Part shown: positions 9,240 through 20,400 of the stretch, one piece after another
Layout of the letters: every line of letters begins with the position of its first letter
Position numbering within the stretch: the first letter of the stretch is position 1
Source of the DNA: Kappaphycus alvarezii
Taxonomy: Eukaryota; Rhodophyta; Florideophyceae; Gigartinales; Solieriaceae
Direction of reading: 5' to 3'
Assembly (NCBI GenBank): GCA_002205965.3
Contig: NADL03000170.1
Coordinates: 62,001 to 126,000 of the forward strand
DNA: 64,000 nucleotides
Made by a program: the position numbers and the translations under genes
The notes under the pieces: model-generated
What the model was told of the DNA's origin: nothing
Databases searched by the model: none
Seen by the model: the letters and a program-made list of their open reading frames with translations, nothing else

Positions 9240-10354
9240 CGATATTCCAATAAGTTCCACCGATTCTACTTACGGTCCTCCCATCTTTATGCTACATTCT
9301 TCTACATGCTTCTCCGTGCTTCTTAGTAAACTTATGCCTTTCTGTAGTATCGGACCAGCCGGGGAGCGTGAGTCGCCTTGCGTGTCCTCAATTCGGTCAA
9401 ATTCCTCGGTTCAGAGTCTTTTACTATGTCCTTTATCTTGTCGGTGTCGACTTTTATACCCCCGGTTGACTATGTGACCAAGCAACTTGACCTCCGAGTG
9501 CGCGAAACTGCACTTTGTCACCTTGAGCTTCAGCTTTGCCTCCTGAACCCTTTTGAAAACCTCCTGACAATGGCGTACGTGTTCTTCCATTTTCTGGGAG
9601 AAGATGACCACGTCATCTATATAAACCATGGTTAAGGATAGATCTCGAGGAACTTCGTCCATTATTCGTTGGAACGTCGCAGGTGCGTTCATTAACCCGA
9701 ACAGCATCACCTCAAAATTGTACTTTTCATACCTATAAACGAACTTGGTCTTCTCCTTGCAACTTACGGCCATCCTTACCTGCAAATATCCGGTATACAG
9801 ATCCAGAGTTGTAAAGACCTTCGAACCGGACAGATCGTCGAAGAGCTCCTCGATCTTCAGTAGTGCCCAGCGTTCTGGCTTCATCACCTTATTCAACTGT
9901 CGGTAATTCATCACATTACTCAACTGTCGGTAATTGACGTAGAACCAGGGCCTTCCGTCATTGTTTTTCGCTATGAAGACGGGAAACGATCAAGCAGAGC
10001 TCGAAGGCGTAATGACTCCAACTTCTTGAAACTCCCCAAACTCCTTCTTGACGACAGCGATGTGCTTCGGCGCCATCCGGCGAGCCTTCATATGGATCGG
10101 GTGTCATCAATCAGATCGAAAGAGTGTACCACCAACACCTTGGCTGGTTCCAGGTGGTGGATGTCCCAGGCGATCACTTTGGTATCCCTTAAGGCCTTCA
10201 CCAACGATCCTTGGTCCTTCTTCTCAAGTTGTTTCACCTTGGCGCTCAGCAGAACAGCGAGCTCTACTTCCTTACCTTCCACGTTGGAGTCCAGCTCTGC
10301 ATCATTGCTTTCCAGATTGGGCTCGTATGGCTCCTTATTCAAGATCGGCAACAC
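9240..10354 (-). pseudogene. Reverse transcriptase of gypsy element A
   Basis: RNA-dependent DNA polymerase domain. Going down the minus strand from 10354: linker with GSLVKALRDTKVIAWDIHH, then after frame changes NYRQLNKVMKPERWALLKIE (9923 onward), TLDLYTGYLQVRMAV, FGLMNAPATFQRIMDEV, the catalytic box YIDDVVIFS (9600-9623) and KVTKCSFAHSEVKLLGHIV. A frameshift near 9470 separates GIKVDTDKIKDIVKD from the rest. A degraded LR...RYYRKA connection stretch ends near 9330. No RNase H or integrase follows. A 27 bp tandem duplication sits at the start of the domain (9883-9936). Confidence 0.9.
9883..9936 (-). repeat. 27 bp tandem duplication inside RT
   Basis: Two adjacent units, ATCACCTTATTCAACTGTCG... 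and ATCACATTACTCAACTGTCG..., differ at only a few positions. They duplicate the NYRQLNKVM coding segment of the reverse transcriptase (nine codons, in frame). A slippage product, or a local feature of this copy. Confidence 0.8.
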
Positions 10355-10385
10355 GAGCTCGTGTTCTGTATCCGATCCTTCGTCG

Positions 10386-10862
10386 CTACCTCCTGACCCA
10401 AGGACGACGAAGGCTCAAACTGCTCACTCCCTGATTCCTCCGCGGACATAAAATCCTTGCTATCGGTGCAAGGTCCTTCAACCACCGGCGGCTCGTAGAG
10501 AAGGGCAGGAGGAACTTCTTCTTCCCTGCTGCCAAAGAGACTTGTTGGCCACCGTAATCTAGTTTTGCCCGCATGGATTCCAGGGTAAGGTTGCCGATGA
10601 TTGCGTCAAACGGCGCATTTCGTACCGTTAAGAAGCCCAAGGGAACCACCAAAGTTCCAAAACAGACTGGTACCTCCTGCACAAACATAGCGACTTGAGG
10701 AGCCCATCCATCGGCGACAGTGACTTGACGGCTAGTGGCTGTCGGGGCGAGTACCCGACTCTCGCAGAAGTCCAAATACATAAAATTGGGAACTGAATCC
10801 GTGTCCAAAGAGGCATGCGTCTCCGTCTCATAAGCCTTCACGGCTACAACCTTCAACGTCAA
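10386..10862 (-). pseudogene. Aspartic protease region of gypsy element A
   Basis: Polyprotein-processing protease. The minus frame contains THASLDTDSVPNFMYLDFCE, where the active-site D-T/S-G reads D-T-D, then VPLGFLTVRNAPFDAIIGNL. A flap or second hairpin corresponding to the I-G-x-D/N-x-L element (AIIGNLTLESM) follows, then AKLDYGGQQVSLAAGKK. Length and position between gag and RT fit. The altered triad suggests inactivity. The upstream linker (10863-11340) is open in several frames and rich in basic residues. Confidence 0.78.
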
Positions 10863-11339
10863 GGGCCCTCGTGCTGACTCGACGTGTGGGCGTGAGTAAT
10901 CAGGGCAGTCTTTGAGACCAAACGCTTCAACTCCCTCCTCGCCTCGTCAGCGCCCCCGCGGAGAAGCCGCCCGAAGTTCATTCTTGAAGGGGCCGAAGCC
11001 AACTCCGCATCCACATTGTACTTGCCGACATGGTCCTGGAGGGCTTCTGATGCCTTCTGGTCTTCTTCGTCTTTATCTTCTTCTTCCGAGGGGCCGGAAT
11101 GACTATCGACGGGCGGACGACAAGGGCTTTATTCATCAGCATGTCGATGTCCATAACATTACCTCTGCGCTGTTTCGAAGGGGCTTGGCAACCGGCGCTT
11201 CTCTTCGCCGCGGCCACCACAATGCCCTTGTGAGACTCCTTGACGACTATAACAGGCCGTCGTTGCTCTTGTCTTCCATGTGGAGTTTCTCTTTGGACTC
11301 CGAACTTGCCTCTGCGATTCCAAGTTGTCTGCCTTCACT

Positions 11340-12182
11340 TTGACGCTTCTTTGACCAGCACGTTGCCTCCGAGTGGCCTCTCCTCCACAGAAGGAGCAAT
11401 GGGTGTTACTGTGGGGATTCTGAGGGCACTGAGTTGCATGGTGTCCCTTTTTTGATCGCAGAAACTGCAAATATAGTCCTCGTCAATATCTGCACCGTTC
11501 CTGTCTTCTCGAACTGTTTTTTCACAAAAAAAGCTCCCTTGAACTGACCTGTGAGCTGATCAACCTTCTCTTCCAGCTGAGGTGGCTTCACGACGCGAGC
11601 GTCAGGCCTCTGCAGAATCCTCCCTAGGGCTATCAGCGGCGCCCCAGCTTCCTCTCGATCGGAGAATAACGCTTTCTTGCCGACTTAAAACTCTTCCATC
11701 GCCTTCTTGAGCCCAGTATTGTCCTTTTGGCTCCAAAACATGATGAAATGTGCCAACGCCGGGTGTCCCGCCGCCGCTTTGCCAAAAAGCCCAAATGATG
11801 CCGTGTCATTGAAGCCGACCATCTTGTATAGGGCATCAAGTCGCGAAAGAGACCCTCCTATGTCTCCGGTCTTGATTCCAGCGGTCACAGCCTCGTGAAC
11901 TTCTTCTTCTGGGCTCACCCACTTATTGAATAACTCGAACAGCTTCTTCTTCACGACATCATACTTCTTTGCCTCCTCTGTGAGCGACCCTTCGCGTGCA
12001 AAAGCGCCTCAGTAGACGTCAAATGTAGCCCCTTCCAGGTGGCAAAGGAGCTGAAGGGCCTCCTCGCAGTCCGGTTTACCTCTCATCACCACGTTCTCTA
12101 ACGAGAAAATAGAACGGCTGATGTCAGACAAAGGAGATCCATCGAAGAACAAATGGGGCTGATTTTTGTTGGCGTCTGCCAT
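11340..12182 (-). pseudogene. Gag of gypsy element A with two zinc knuckles
   Basis: Structural capsid/nucleocapsid protein. ATG at 12182 (MADANKNQPHLFFDG) is 29 bp inside the upstream LTR. One frame holds from there to 11406, interrupted by TGA at 12011-12009, TAA at 11687-11685 and TAA at 11408-11406. The capsid-like part includes KKKLFELFNKWVSPEEEV and GLFGKAAAGHPALAHFIMFW. After frame changes two CCHC boxes can be read: CSFCDQK.GHHATQC and CSFCGGE.GHSEATC, each split by a one-base shift. The three premature stops in an otherwise well-kept frame suggest relatively recent decay. Confidence 0.8.
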
Positions 12183-12210
12183 GTAGAAACTTGGATGCGG
12201 TACTATTAAG

Positions 12211-12481
12211 TGCTTGTAAATTTCCTTTATGCTTTCCTGTACTGCCTAGGCCAAGCGTAGCCTCCCTCCTTCTTTCATGGTCGCGGCAAAGCAAAGCGCT
12301 ATATACACTATACTGTACTGTGCCGTGCCCCAAACCCCCACCACTCTCCTGGCATGCAGCGGGAAGATAGGCCTGGAAACTTCCAGATGTATCTCTTCAG
12401 GGTGCGGTGCTGGTACTGTACGATGCCCATTGTGGGGCACGTACAGTACTGTACTTGGCGTACAGTAATCTACGTACCACA
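12211..12481 (-). repeat. 5' LTR of gypsy element A
   Basis: Partner of 7154-7455. It begins TG and ends CA. Immediately inside, on the minus strand, CTTAATAGTACCGCATCC occupies the primer-binding position; I cannot match it to a specific tRNA. Immediately outside is GCACTT (12482-12487), which also occurs at 7143-7148. Confidence 0.85.
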
Positions 12482-12507
12482 GCACTTTTGCCCGCATATG
12501 ACCCAGA

Positions 12508-12572
12508 AGGTAAATGTGAGGTGATTTTATATTTGAAAGATATGATCGGTTGTGGCCCGGAATATCTTACAG
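12508..12572 (+). repeat. Short intron-like dispersed element
   Basis: A 65 bp sequence, AGGTAAATGTGAGGTGATTT...AATATCTTACAG, aligns end to end with the 65 bp insertion found in LINE copy 2 (22693-22757). It contains the shared core (GGTGATTTTATATTTGAAAG, ATATGATCGGTTGTGGCCC) and would be a GT...AG intron of 63 bp. TGACCCAGA occurs just before it (12499-12507) and again at 12591-12599, so a 9 bp duplication flanks an 83 bp block containing it. Confidence 0.6.
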
Positions 12573-12599
12573 GGTTCCCAGTAATTCCTCTGACCCAGA

Positions 12600-12764
12600 G
12601 TGAATCTGGCGATGATATTCATTTAGTAATTCGACTCTGCTGTATGACACAGTGTATGGACTGACATACTGGAACGCCTAAAGTGGGTAAAAATGCATTA
12701 CCTTACCCATTAACGCGGCTTTTTTGATGACGGTCCTCTCCTACACTTACGGGTAGGGTAGAAT
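12600..12764. other. Spacer
   Basis: No gene seen. It contains TTAACGCGGCTTTTT (12711-12725), also present near 17117, perhaps a scrap of another repeat. Confidence 0.35.
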
Positions 12765-13290
12765 GAGGCGTCATCAGCTCTTGCCACAACAATTCACCTT
12801 AATGCACAAAACTGTGCAATGCAGGTAAGTCGATATCATCCAGCTTATGCTTTTACAATAAATGAACCCCTATGTTCTACCATTCTACCAGCATTGCAAA
12901 AATTTCAATTATCAAATTAAACAGATTCTCTACTTGTATATATCGCAAAAACTCCAGGGATGCAAACCAGACTAGCGGCGTTAGCGCCGAGCCTGAAAAC
13001 GGTAGACATTTTTGCTATTATAGAATATTCGAAAAGGTGGAGAATAAATTTTTTTGTGCCCTATTTTACTTCAGTTCCCAAGGCGGCGATCCATTTTATG
13101 GGAATTAGAAATCCTCCGGAAGGTCCTGGTTACCCTGACAGTACAAGGATTGTACCGAGTATCGCTAAAAGTGCAATGTGATAGAGAAAACATAGACTAT
13201 GTACTGTAGGATATAAATAGCAGTAATTGAAAAATAGATATACCAAATTACTGTAGATAATACGTAAAAAAAATTTATGTATTCTGATAG
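12765..13290 (+). repeat. AT-rich noncoding repeat family, copy I
   Basis: Shares several blocks in the same order with 15600-16030 and 30985-31450: a CGYCATCAGCTYYTGCC-type start (I and III), TTTACTTCAGT.CC.A.GGCG, GAAGGTCCTGGT.ACCCTGAC, TCGCTA.AAGT.CAAT, and GAAAACATAGACT (I and II). No coding potential. It may be a nonautonomous element, a decayed LTR or a structural repeat. Confidence 0.65.
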
Positions 13291-13391
13291 TTTTCGCCCC
13301 CTCTATTTGCGCCGACATATTATTTTTTCTATCCTTAGTCATAAATTACCAAATAATTAAGGGGTAGATCACACTTGCAAACTTTTTAGAG

Positions 13392-13625
13392 CTAATAAAG
13401 TGCATAAAACTTTGCGGTCGTCGTGAAGGCGCTCGCAAGGCTGTCCGCAGTCCTTACAAATCCAACATTGGATATTTCCCCTTTCTCATATGTATCTAAT
13501 ACAGAACTAATATCAATCATGCGACGCTTTTCCAAAGTGCAGGAACGCTTGGTGAATACCTCGAAATAGACTCTTGGGGTTTGTACAAATTGAGAGTGGA
13601 ATTTTGATTCCAAGCAAGTATGCAA
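13392..13625 (-). pseudogene. Ty1/copia RNase H C-terminal scrap
   Basis: The minus frame contains LEKRRMIDISSVLDTYEKGE then ISNVGFVRTADSLASAFTTT. That is the end of a copia-type RNase H, where a conserved D-I-S/R..Y..GEI..V..V.T..N.AD..TK pattern is expected. Only about 78 codons survive, isolated in AT-rich DNA. It is opposite in orientation to the copia elements A and B and appears to derive from a different lineage. Confidence 0.68.
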
Positions 13626-14829
13626 GTTCGTAATTTATCATGTAGTCTATGTCAAATGCATAAGCAAAAGAATATACTTGGCGCCTGTTTAACGAAATTG
13701 AAGTGCTTTAGCAATTTGCTGCACCTGAAAATCAAAATTTCACGAATCTTTACGTTGCTACTCCATATTCCTATTCTTGGGAGGAAAACGACGATTTTAA
13801 CGGTAAATATGGGGAAATTATTGCTTTTGCTTACAGTTTATTTTTGGTTTAGGGAAATTCCATTTGTCTCAGTACCCTTAGTTGAAAAACCTCGCCATCC
13901 AAAAATGGCTTATCCTCACTGTAATTGGTGAAATTAACTGTCCGGGGACATAGGTGTTTCAAAATCAGCTAGGCTCCAGAAAATGTCTTTTTTCTTCCTT
14001 GAAGCGCATGGAAAGGTGGTGTGAGATCTTGTCTTCCGATGGTGAGGAGGGTTTAATGGTCACTGAAGTGGCACATATGGGGTTTGGGGCGAGTTTAATA
14101 GGTGATCCGGTTGGTGACGCAAGAGAGCTGAAATATGCAGTAACTCTGTTTAGTGATTTGCTGAGGCCACATTGCGGAGAATAGTTGACATATATGTCTT
14201 TTAAAGCACAGAATATTCATGGTGGGGCTGTTGTAACACTTCATTTTGCGAGAAATATGACCGATTTTCGAATAATCGATCAATTGCTCAAACCTGTCTC
14301 GAGAAGGGCTTGGGGATAGGGTCGTACTCAGGAGCACGAGCCAAAAGTCATCACCAGAGAAGTAACTATCCTAAACATAACATTTGATGCAATCTAAAAG
14401 AGACTATTACATTTTTGTGATCTAATTAGTACTTTGTCCGAAACCCATATTAAAATACCCTTTTTGCAAGTCAGAGTCAATTGTGAACAAATTCTTCAAA
14501 ATTTGTGGCTTTTTTAGTGTTTTTATTTTTTTAGTAGTACATATTCTTTTTGTGATATGGCCTACTAATTTTCGATCTTTGCTTTTCCAATCCCACTGTA
14601 AACCATTCTTTCAATTTCAATTTTTTCAATATGATTTTTTCAATTCGTTCATTTTCTATCAATTAGTTCCTTTTTCATTTTTTCATTTTCGGTATTTCAG
14701 GCAAGAATCAAATCTAATTTGGTGGTTCAAATTTCAATTTACTCAGAACAAGATCGAATTTCCCCGATTGAATTTCATAAAATATAATTTGAGACTATCT
14801 CAAAATTATTCTTTCAGCCTTAAGGCGAT
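13626..14829. other. AT-rich region, little coding signal
   Basis: 13697-13757 resembles 32403-32460 (GCAATTTGCTGCAC versus GCAATTCGCTGCAC with similar flanks), so it belongs to a further dispersed AT-rich repeat. A small plus-strand frame from ATG 14008 to 14184 (EEGLMVTEVAHMGFGASLIG) reads like protein but has no known match. 14483-14833 is a T-rich pseudo-frame full of Phe, probably chance. Confidence 0.4.
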
Positions 14830-15507
14830 TTAAGGGTGAATAGCTCTCTTAGCTGCGTTTGCAATTCTGACAGTACGGCAGATTTTTCTTACTCTGTAAG
14901 CGGTCCTAGGGCCTGCAGCTTTGTAAATTGTCGAAGTAAGTTTTGGACCCGTTGCATGTAACCTTCAAAAGATTACAGCTACTCTTTTTTACAGCAACAC
15001 ATATAGAAGTAGCTTTATTGTCTCCAGCCCGATTAGCCAATCGACATTCAGCTTTGCGGTGAAGGCGTAGTGGGGTCCTAGGCGTAGGTAGGTAAGCACT
15101 GTCAGCCGGACGTGGCACACGTGAAAGAAATGCAATCTGAACTTTACCTGAACGAAAAGTAACACGTATAGTGCCTGAATCTGAACCTGAATTAAAGGGA
15201 CACAAGTCGTTTCTTTATTGAGTAAAGATGAGGGAATCGGATTGGTCTTGGAAGACGATCTTTGTTTTTCAGGTAGATGGTACTGGTTGGTTGGCGAAAC
15301 TGCGACACTTGGACAGTCGCGGTTGGGGTGGTGCTGACAGAAGTTGACAGCTTAGACAAGGCTGGTCGGGATTCAGATCTCGTTCTGAACTGCCTCGGGC
15401 CAGGTGGGCTACAGAGCATCAAGATCATATCTTTGTCCTTATTGGCCACTCCATAGTGCTCAAAAAGATTCAAAAAAATGTACTAGTCCGTATTTATCTG
15501 CCTCCAT
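14830..15507 (-). pseudogene. Unidentified basic protein, frameshifted
   Basis: From a plausible ATG at 15507 (MEADKYGLVHF) the minus strand reads, after a slip in a seven-T run, NLFEHYGVANKDKDMILML, a Ser/Thr/Pro-rich middle, then after a second frame change near 15200 SDSGTIRVTFRSGKVQIAFL. It continues ATSICVAVKKSSCNLLKVTC and, after a third change near 14915, AAGPRTAYRVRKICRTVRI to a TAA at 14832-14830. About 225 codons in total, basic towards the C-terminus. No family recognised. The three frameshifts make it a pseudogene unless they are sequencing errors in homopolymers. Confidence 0.45.
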
Positions 15508-15599
15508 ATGGCTTGAAACAACGCGAAAATATAAAAATAGATATAATTTCACAATCGAATAGCAAATAAGTAGAGTTTCTCAATTTTTCAAAAAAGTGG

Positions 15600-16030
15600 T
15601 GAGTATGCAATGTGCAATGTCGCCAAAATTCAAGGGAAAAATCCAGACTGGCGGCTTTAGAGGCGAGCTCCAAATAAAACGTTAGATGTTTGATAGATTG
15701 GAACAGTTAAATAGGCTGAGAATAAAATTTCTGATGCTAATTTTAACTTCAGTGCCAAAAACGGCGAGGCATTTTATAGGTAGTAGATGCCGTCTATCAT
15801 CTCTAGAATATCTACAAACTACTATATTAACTCCCTATTGGTAATCTTGCGGAAGGTCCTGGTGACCCTGACCCCTATAAAGATCCCGATGGAATCGCTA
15901 CAAGTACAATAGGACAGTGAAAACATAGACTTTGTAGGGTAGTAATAGTAGTAAGGACTAAATAAATAAACTACGGAACTTTGAATAGTACGTAAGCAAA
16001 CTTTTAGTATCCTGTTCGTTTTGAAATTAT
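15600..16030 (+). repeat. AT-rich noncoding repeat family, copy II
   Basis: Collinear with copies I and III. It shares with III AGGTAGTAGATGC / AGGCAGTAGATAC and ATATCTACAAA.. (15790-15830 versus 31295-31340), and with I GAAAACATAGACT..GTA and AGTACGTAA.CAAA. It lacks the first part seen in I and III. Confidence 0.65.
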
Positions 16031-17517
16031 AACCCTACACGAATTCATTTAGTATTTTTTCCTACGTGTAATAGGATGCATGTCACATCACCAGCTGTCC
16101 GCTGTCAGCAAAGTCTGCTTAATTAATACTATAGGACTTTCCACAACAGAAACCTTTGAAATTTTAATTTTAATTTAGAAATACCAAAATGATTTCTGGT
16201 ATGTGCGGTAGGATGTGCTGCGTGATGTTATGTATATACAGTGTGTTCCCAAGCTCGGCTTTCACTTTATTTCGCCCGCTTTCGACTTCTTCGCCGCGCC
16301 TTGTCGGTGAGACCCATGGAAAGTTGATAACTCGACGACTGTTTTGTACACCAGTGGCCGCCCTTGATCACCTCTGGCAACGAATCTCATCCACCATATG
16401 TTCTACCATTGAAAAATCGAATTTAGCGCATACTCACAAGTTTGCGGGAGATGAGCTTCAAATATATTCGCTAACGCTGTCACTATGGCTTTTATGTCCT
16501 TTATGAACCATAAAGTAAAGACAATTACAGAATTTACCCTACAGTGCAGTACGTAGGCGTGCTCATGATGTTCACATTTCATCACCATGGTTGTATGCCG
16601 TGTGATCTCGAGGGTGAGCTTGAATAATATCTGGGAAATTTTTACAGCGAGAAATTAGGGGCGTTGTAGGGAGTCACCGTCATGGAAGCACGGGATTTTA
16701 CCTCAAAGATCTATTGCAACCATACAATCTAATTCAGATTGGTCGGTACCGCACACATTTCTACTTTTAAATAGTGGCGAAGGGCGAAGCAGCTTGAAAA
16801 GGAAGAAAGAAACAAACTTTTTCCGTAGATCAGTTGTCGTAGGAAGCCTCAACAGATGACGTACTTCTCACTGCACGCACCGATACATCGATAACTGGCC
16901 CTCATTCATCAGAACAGCTTGTTGATTATCAAGCATTATAGTGTGTTCAGTAGCAGCATATTATGAAAATACCAGCCATACTTCCTTACCGTCGAGGACT
17001 TCGACTGGTGTCATAGATTATCGTAAAAAGAGCTTAGTAACAGATCTTTATACTAAGTATCAACAATTTTTAATCAAGAAAGAGAGTGACTTTGGTATAC
17101 TTTACTGATTAACGTTTAACGCGGCTTTTTAACAAGACAAGCAAGGCAGATATATGTACTGGAGTTTCTGAAATGGCGAGAGAGTCAGGCGGGACTATCT
17201 GTAACAATGTAATTGTCACACCACTATACAGTATAATAGATGCTTGCTCGCTGTCATTATTCCAGGTCTCTATTACACAGTGATTTAACAGAGAGCTTGG
17301 ATAGAGATATATGAATTGATGTTAATTCTACAGAGTTTTATACCTAATCTTTTTATTTATCCGTAATCAATTTATTTGACGTATTGGTGTCCTACAGGTC
17401 TTAATGGTAGTTCTTTTAATAGTTACATTTTATCAGTACATATTCTCTAATTTTTTCAGTAGTTTCTAGCGAGTAAGCTGGAATCTACATTTTTTTTGCT
17501 AGAGGCACAGTACTGGC
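16031..17517. other. AT-rich noncoding stretch
   Basis: No credible gene. TTAACGTTTAACGCGGC near 17112 recalls 12711. GGTGTCCTACAG at 17386-17397 is also found inside the copia LTR (21334-21345), but the flanks do not align, so I cannot call a 5' LTR here. Confidence 0.4.
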
Positions 17518-17524
17518 TATAAAA
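17518..17524 (+). promoter_or_regulatory. Possible TATA box
   Basis: CTATAAAAGG followed by GGGCGGG stands out in an AT-rich surround and is followed by a GC-richer leader-like stretch (17540-17660). It lies 270 bp upstream of the first readable copia A sequence, so it could be the promoter of the missing 5' LTR or of a lost gene. Prediction by motif only. Confidence 0.35.
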
Positions 17525-17794
17525 GGGGGCGGGTCTTCTGGACTCTTGGGGTACTCTAGCTACAGTCTGTTGATCATTTGCCCTCAGCTTCCTGAAACCC
17601 ACTGCCATCCGCTCCAATACTCCTATAACTGCGTCCGGCTGCCTCCCTCTCTGTTTCACCATCGCACGAATCTGTACATCAGAAAAGGGAACGTTCCCGA
17701 AAAAAATTATAATAAAGGTTCACCATCTAAAATAGGAAATGCAGACAACATCAAAGACAAAAATGATTCTGGTTCTGTAACATGATAAAAAACG

Positions 17795-18339
17795 GTGCTT
17801 GATTTTCCGTCTCATGGGTTTTACCCAGGTCCTTTACTTGATGATGGAGCACCATATAGTGAAATGGGGATTGTTGAATTACGAACATTTCGAAATTTAT
17901 TTTACCGGAATGGAATGGAATTCTTGATGAACTTCCTGAATGTATCAAGGACACGCCCTTCTGGCAATACGGAAATGGCGACCACTCAAGCGAAAAAAGA
18001 AAAATGATCGGTTCAATATTTTTATCAGCTATTTCAGACAATGGAAATCAGGTTAAAATAAGGCATCTAATAATCAGTGGATCATCTCAATGGGTTATTG
18101 GAAGAAATATCACAAGAAAATCAAATATTATTCATATGACGGACAATCGCATCGAGTTCAAGTCCGCAAATAATTCAATCGATTCTATAACATTGGTGGA
18201 TCATGGTCATCATTGTTATGTACCGGAAATATATTTATACAATCATCCGAACCTATTGAAAACTCATTTCTATCAGCAATTTGTTCCAACAATATCAATA
18301 CATCAAAAAATATATCTTGGGCTGAAAAGAAGAAAATAA
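17795..18339 (+). pseudogene. Protease region of copia A
   Basis: Two frames. 17795-18007 has FYPGPLLDDGAPYSEMGIVE, where DDG occupies the place of the retroelement D-S/T-G triad. 18004-18339 has FLSAISDNGNQVKIRHLIIS then GSSQWVIGRNITRKSNIIHM. Copia B preserves the parallel segments (LYPGTLVDDG, SSQWVIGK). The D-D-G substitution in both copies suggests it is ancestral to this family rather than decay. Confidence 0.68.
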
Positions 18340-19441
18340 TTAATAAGGTTCACAAACATGTATGTGGTCACTCAAATTATGATGATATAAAACTATTGTT
18401 ACAAAGAAATTTTATATGGGACGATGAATGCAAAAAATATTTATCAAGCATAATTGACTCCTGCAAATTTTGTGATGTCACAAAAAAACCATCTCATCCT
18501 CGTGCAGTATCTTTAAGCTCTATATCTCGCGGATTTAATGAATTGGTTTGTGTGGATCATTTTTTTGTGGAAAACTTGGATATTTTTCACATTATGGACT
18601 CAGTTACCAGGTATTCAACTGGTTCAATAGTGCCCTCTTTAAGGATGGAAAATTGCATTAATTGTATTGAGACTCTCTGGTTAACACCATTTTGGGACCC
18701 TAACAATTTAATGGGAGATCAGGCGTTTGACAATGATATTTTAGAAGCTATCTTGAGGAAAGAGGAATTTCGTTTTGTCCTATTGGTTCCCGCCGCCATA
18801 ACAAAAATTATATTGAGTCAAAACATAAAATATTGAGAGACATTTATATCCGTTTAAAAATATCCGATTCTTCTGCAAGTAATACGGTTCGTATTGCTCG
18901 AATGTTTCAAATATCGAATGATTTATATGGAAATGATGTTGTTTCTTCATACGAGCTTGCCACTGGTCACACTCGACCCATCGATAATTCTGGTCCTCGA
19001 AGTCTACCAAATGATTTAAGAGAAGCTCATAATGAGCTAATAGCCAAGAGGAAATTAAATCTTATTCTAAAATCAAAGTCTGTGACCGATATTCCAATTA
19101 ATGTTGGCGATATTGTGGAAATTTTTATTCATCTACCAAATCAGAAAAGAGGATCTTGGTCATCGCCCAAACCAGTATTGAAATTCGACAAAAAATCTCT
19201 TATCGTCACAGTACCTGGATCCAATGGAAAATTTATACATGCTGCAATTGAAGATGTCCGACATTCCGTTTCATCTAATGAACTAGCATACCAAATTCAA
19301 AAGGCAAATGATTTATTGAATCAGTCTATTGAATATTCTGTGGAAGATATTTCTGATGAAACAAATATTACCGAAGTGAAGAATGTGGGCGAAAACAATT
19401 TTGACGATCATTCTGATGATGGTAATTTTAACCAAATATGA
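18340..19441 (+). pseudogene. Integrase of copia A
   Basis: Joins element cDNA to the chromosome. The N-terminal zinc module is readable (VHKHVCGHSNYDD... then SCKFC near 18345-18475). The core follows with ELVCVDHFFVENLDIFHIMD, DSVTRYSTGS and GDQAFDNDILEAI, giving the expected acidic positions; a frame change lies at about 18830. The second frame, 18833-19441, is the C-terminal domain: ELATGHTRPI, LREAHNELIAKRKLNLILKS, GDIVEIFIHLPNQKRGSWSS and IHAAIEDVRHSV. It ends TGA at 19439-19441. Product length (over 400 codons) is typical. Confidence 0.83.
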
Positions 19442-19619
19442 ATACTGATGTCGAAAAATATAATGAATCAGAAATGATGGAAATTTATCAGAATCTAAAA
19501 ACATATTATCTCTCGAACATGTTCCGATTGAATCTGAACTTAGTTCCCTGCACCCTGAAAATTTAATTCATATCCCTATTGATGAAAACGATGGAATTGA
19601 TGCGCATGAAATTGAGTTG

Positions 19620-20400
19620 TTACCTGGAACGGAATTGAAATCATCTGAAAAAAAGATCTGAGTTTTTATCATAAAAGGTTTGGATCTAAAGAATTTTTAC
19701 TTCATCAAGCATCTGGACTTCCATCTCATATTATTTCAAATGCGTACAATACGGAAGAAAATAATTTTCTCATCCTGTTCAAAAATTCATGTTTCAAAAA
19801 TTCCTCCCGACTCGAATGTAATATCCAGTCACGTTTTATACAAAATAAAAATTTTGGATGATGGAAAATATTATTGCAAGGCTCGAATTGCTCCGCATGG
19901 AAATGAGGACAAGGAGAAAAATAATTTGAGAACTGATTCGGAATCTTGTTCTCCGATGGCAATTAGAATTCTCTTATCAATTGCTACAATTTTTAAATGG
20001 AATTTATCAAAGGTTGATGTGAAGTCTGCATTTTTACAATCTGGATCAGCATTACGAGATGTTTATGTGAGACCTCCTCGGGAATGCTCGAAAAATCCTT
20101 CTATTGGTTATTACTGTCTGCTTCATATGGTTAGTCAACGCGAATGCAAAATGGCAAATACACTCTGATAATACTTTCTTTGACCTCGGATTGAAATCAG
20201 TCGTTTATATACCCCAATTATTTTTCATGAGTTTAAAAGGATCATTAATTCTGCTTGTTGTTAAATTGGTCGATGATATACTTATTACTGGACAAAAAAA
20301 TTAAGAAGCAATTTATCCAAGATCTTGGAAAGTATATAAGCTTGGTACAATCGTACATAGTCCTGGATCTTTTATTTCAATGGAGTTAAAATCATGCAGT
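19620..20400 (+). pseudogene. Reverse transcriptase of copia A
   Basis: Starts after LPGTELKSSEKK (with a stop). 19797-20140 contains SHVLYKIKILDDGKYYCKAR, RTDSESCSPMAIRILLSIAT, and the copia motif KVDVKSAFLQSGSALRDVYV. A stop after 20168 is followed in another frame by FFDLGLKSVVYIPQLFFMSL and VKLVDDILITG, the polymerase box (Y-V-D-D family, here L-V-D-D) at about 20265-20290. Several breaks, no function expected. Confidence 0.88.

Larger units (their letters stand above)
7154..12481 (-). mobile_element. Ty3/gypsy retrotransposon A (minus strand, defective)
   Basis: Two homologous terminal repeats of about 302 and 271 bp (7154-7455 and 12211-12481), each TG...CA, enclose minus-strand gag, protease and reverse transcriptase in the order expected of Ty3/gypsy. 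A polypurine tract sits directly inside the downstream LTR. Gag starts 29 bp inside the upstream LTR. After RT (ending near 9240) the RNase H and integrase region is missing; about 1.8 kb of plus-strand sequence with an H3-like gene remnant occupies 7.47-9.23 kb. Gag has three in-frame stops, and the protease DTG triad reads DTD, so the element is inactive. The RT box YIDDVVIF is intact. Confidence 0.85.

Noticed and set aside
7143-12487. GCACTT as a firm target-site duplication of gypsy A
   Set aside because: The left copy is five bases away from the LTR edge, so it is kept only as a possibility.
12407-12664. Plus-strand open frame interpreted as a host exon interrupted by gypsy A
   Set aside because: Its centre coincides with the 65 bp dispersed element (12508-12572), so the apparent protein is mostly repeat sequence.
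14483-14833. Phe-rich 116-codon frame resembling a membrane protein
   Set aside because: T-rich sequence gives Phe runs by chance; no second feature supports it.
17380-17400. 5' LTR of copia A based on GGTGTCCTACAG
   Set aside because: Shared 12-mer only; flanking bases do not align with the 3' LTR.
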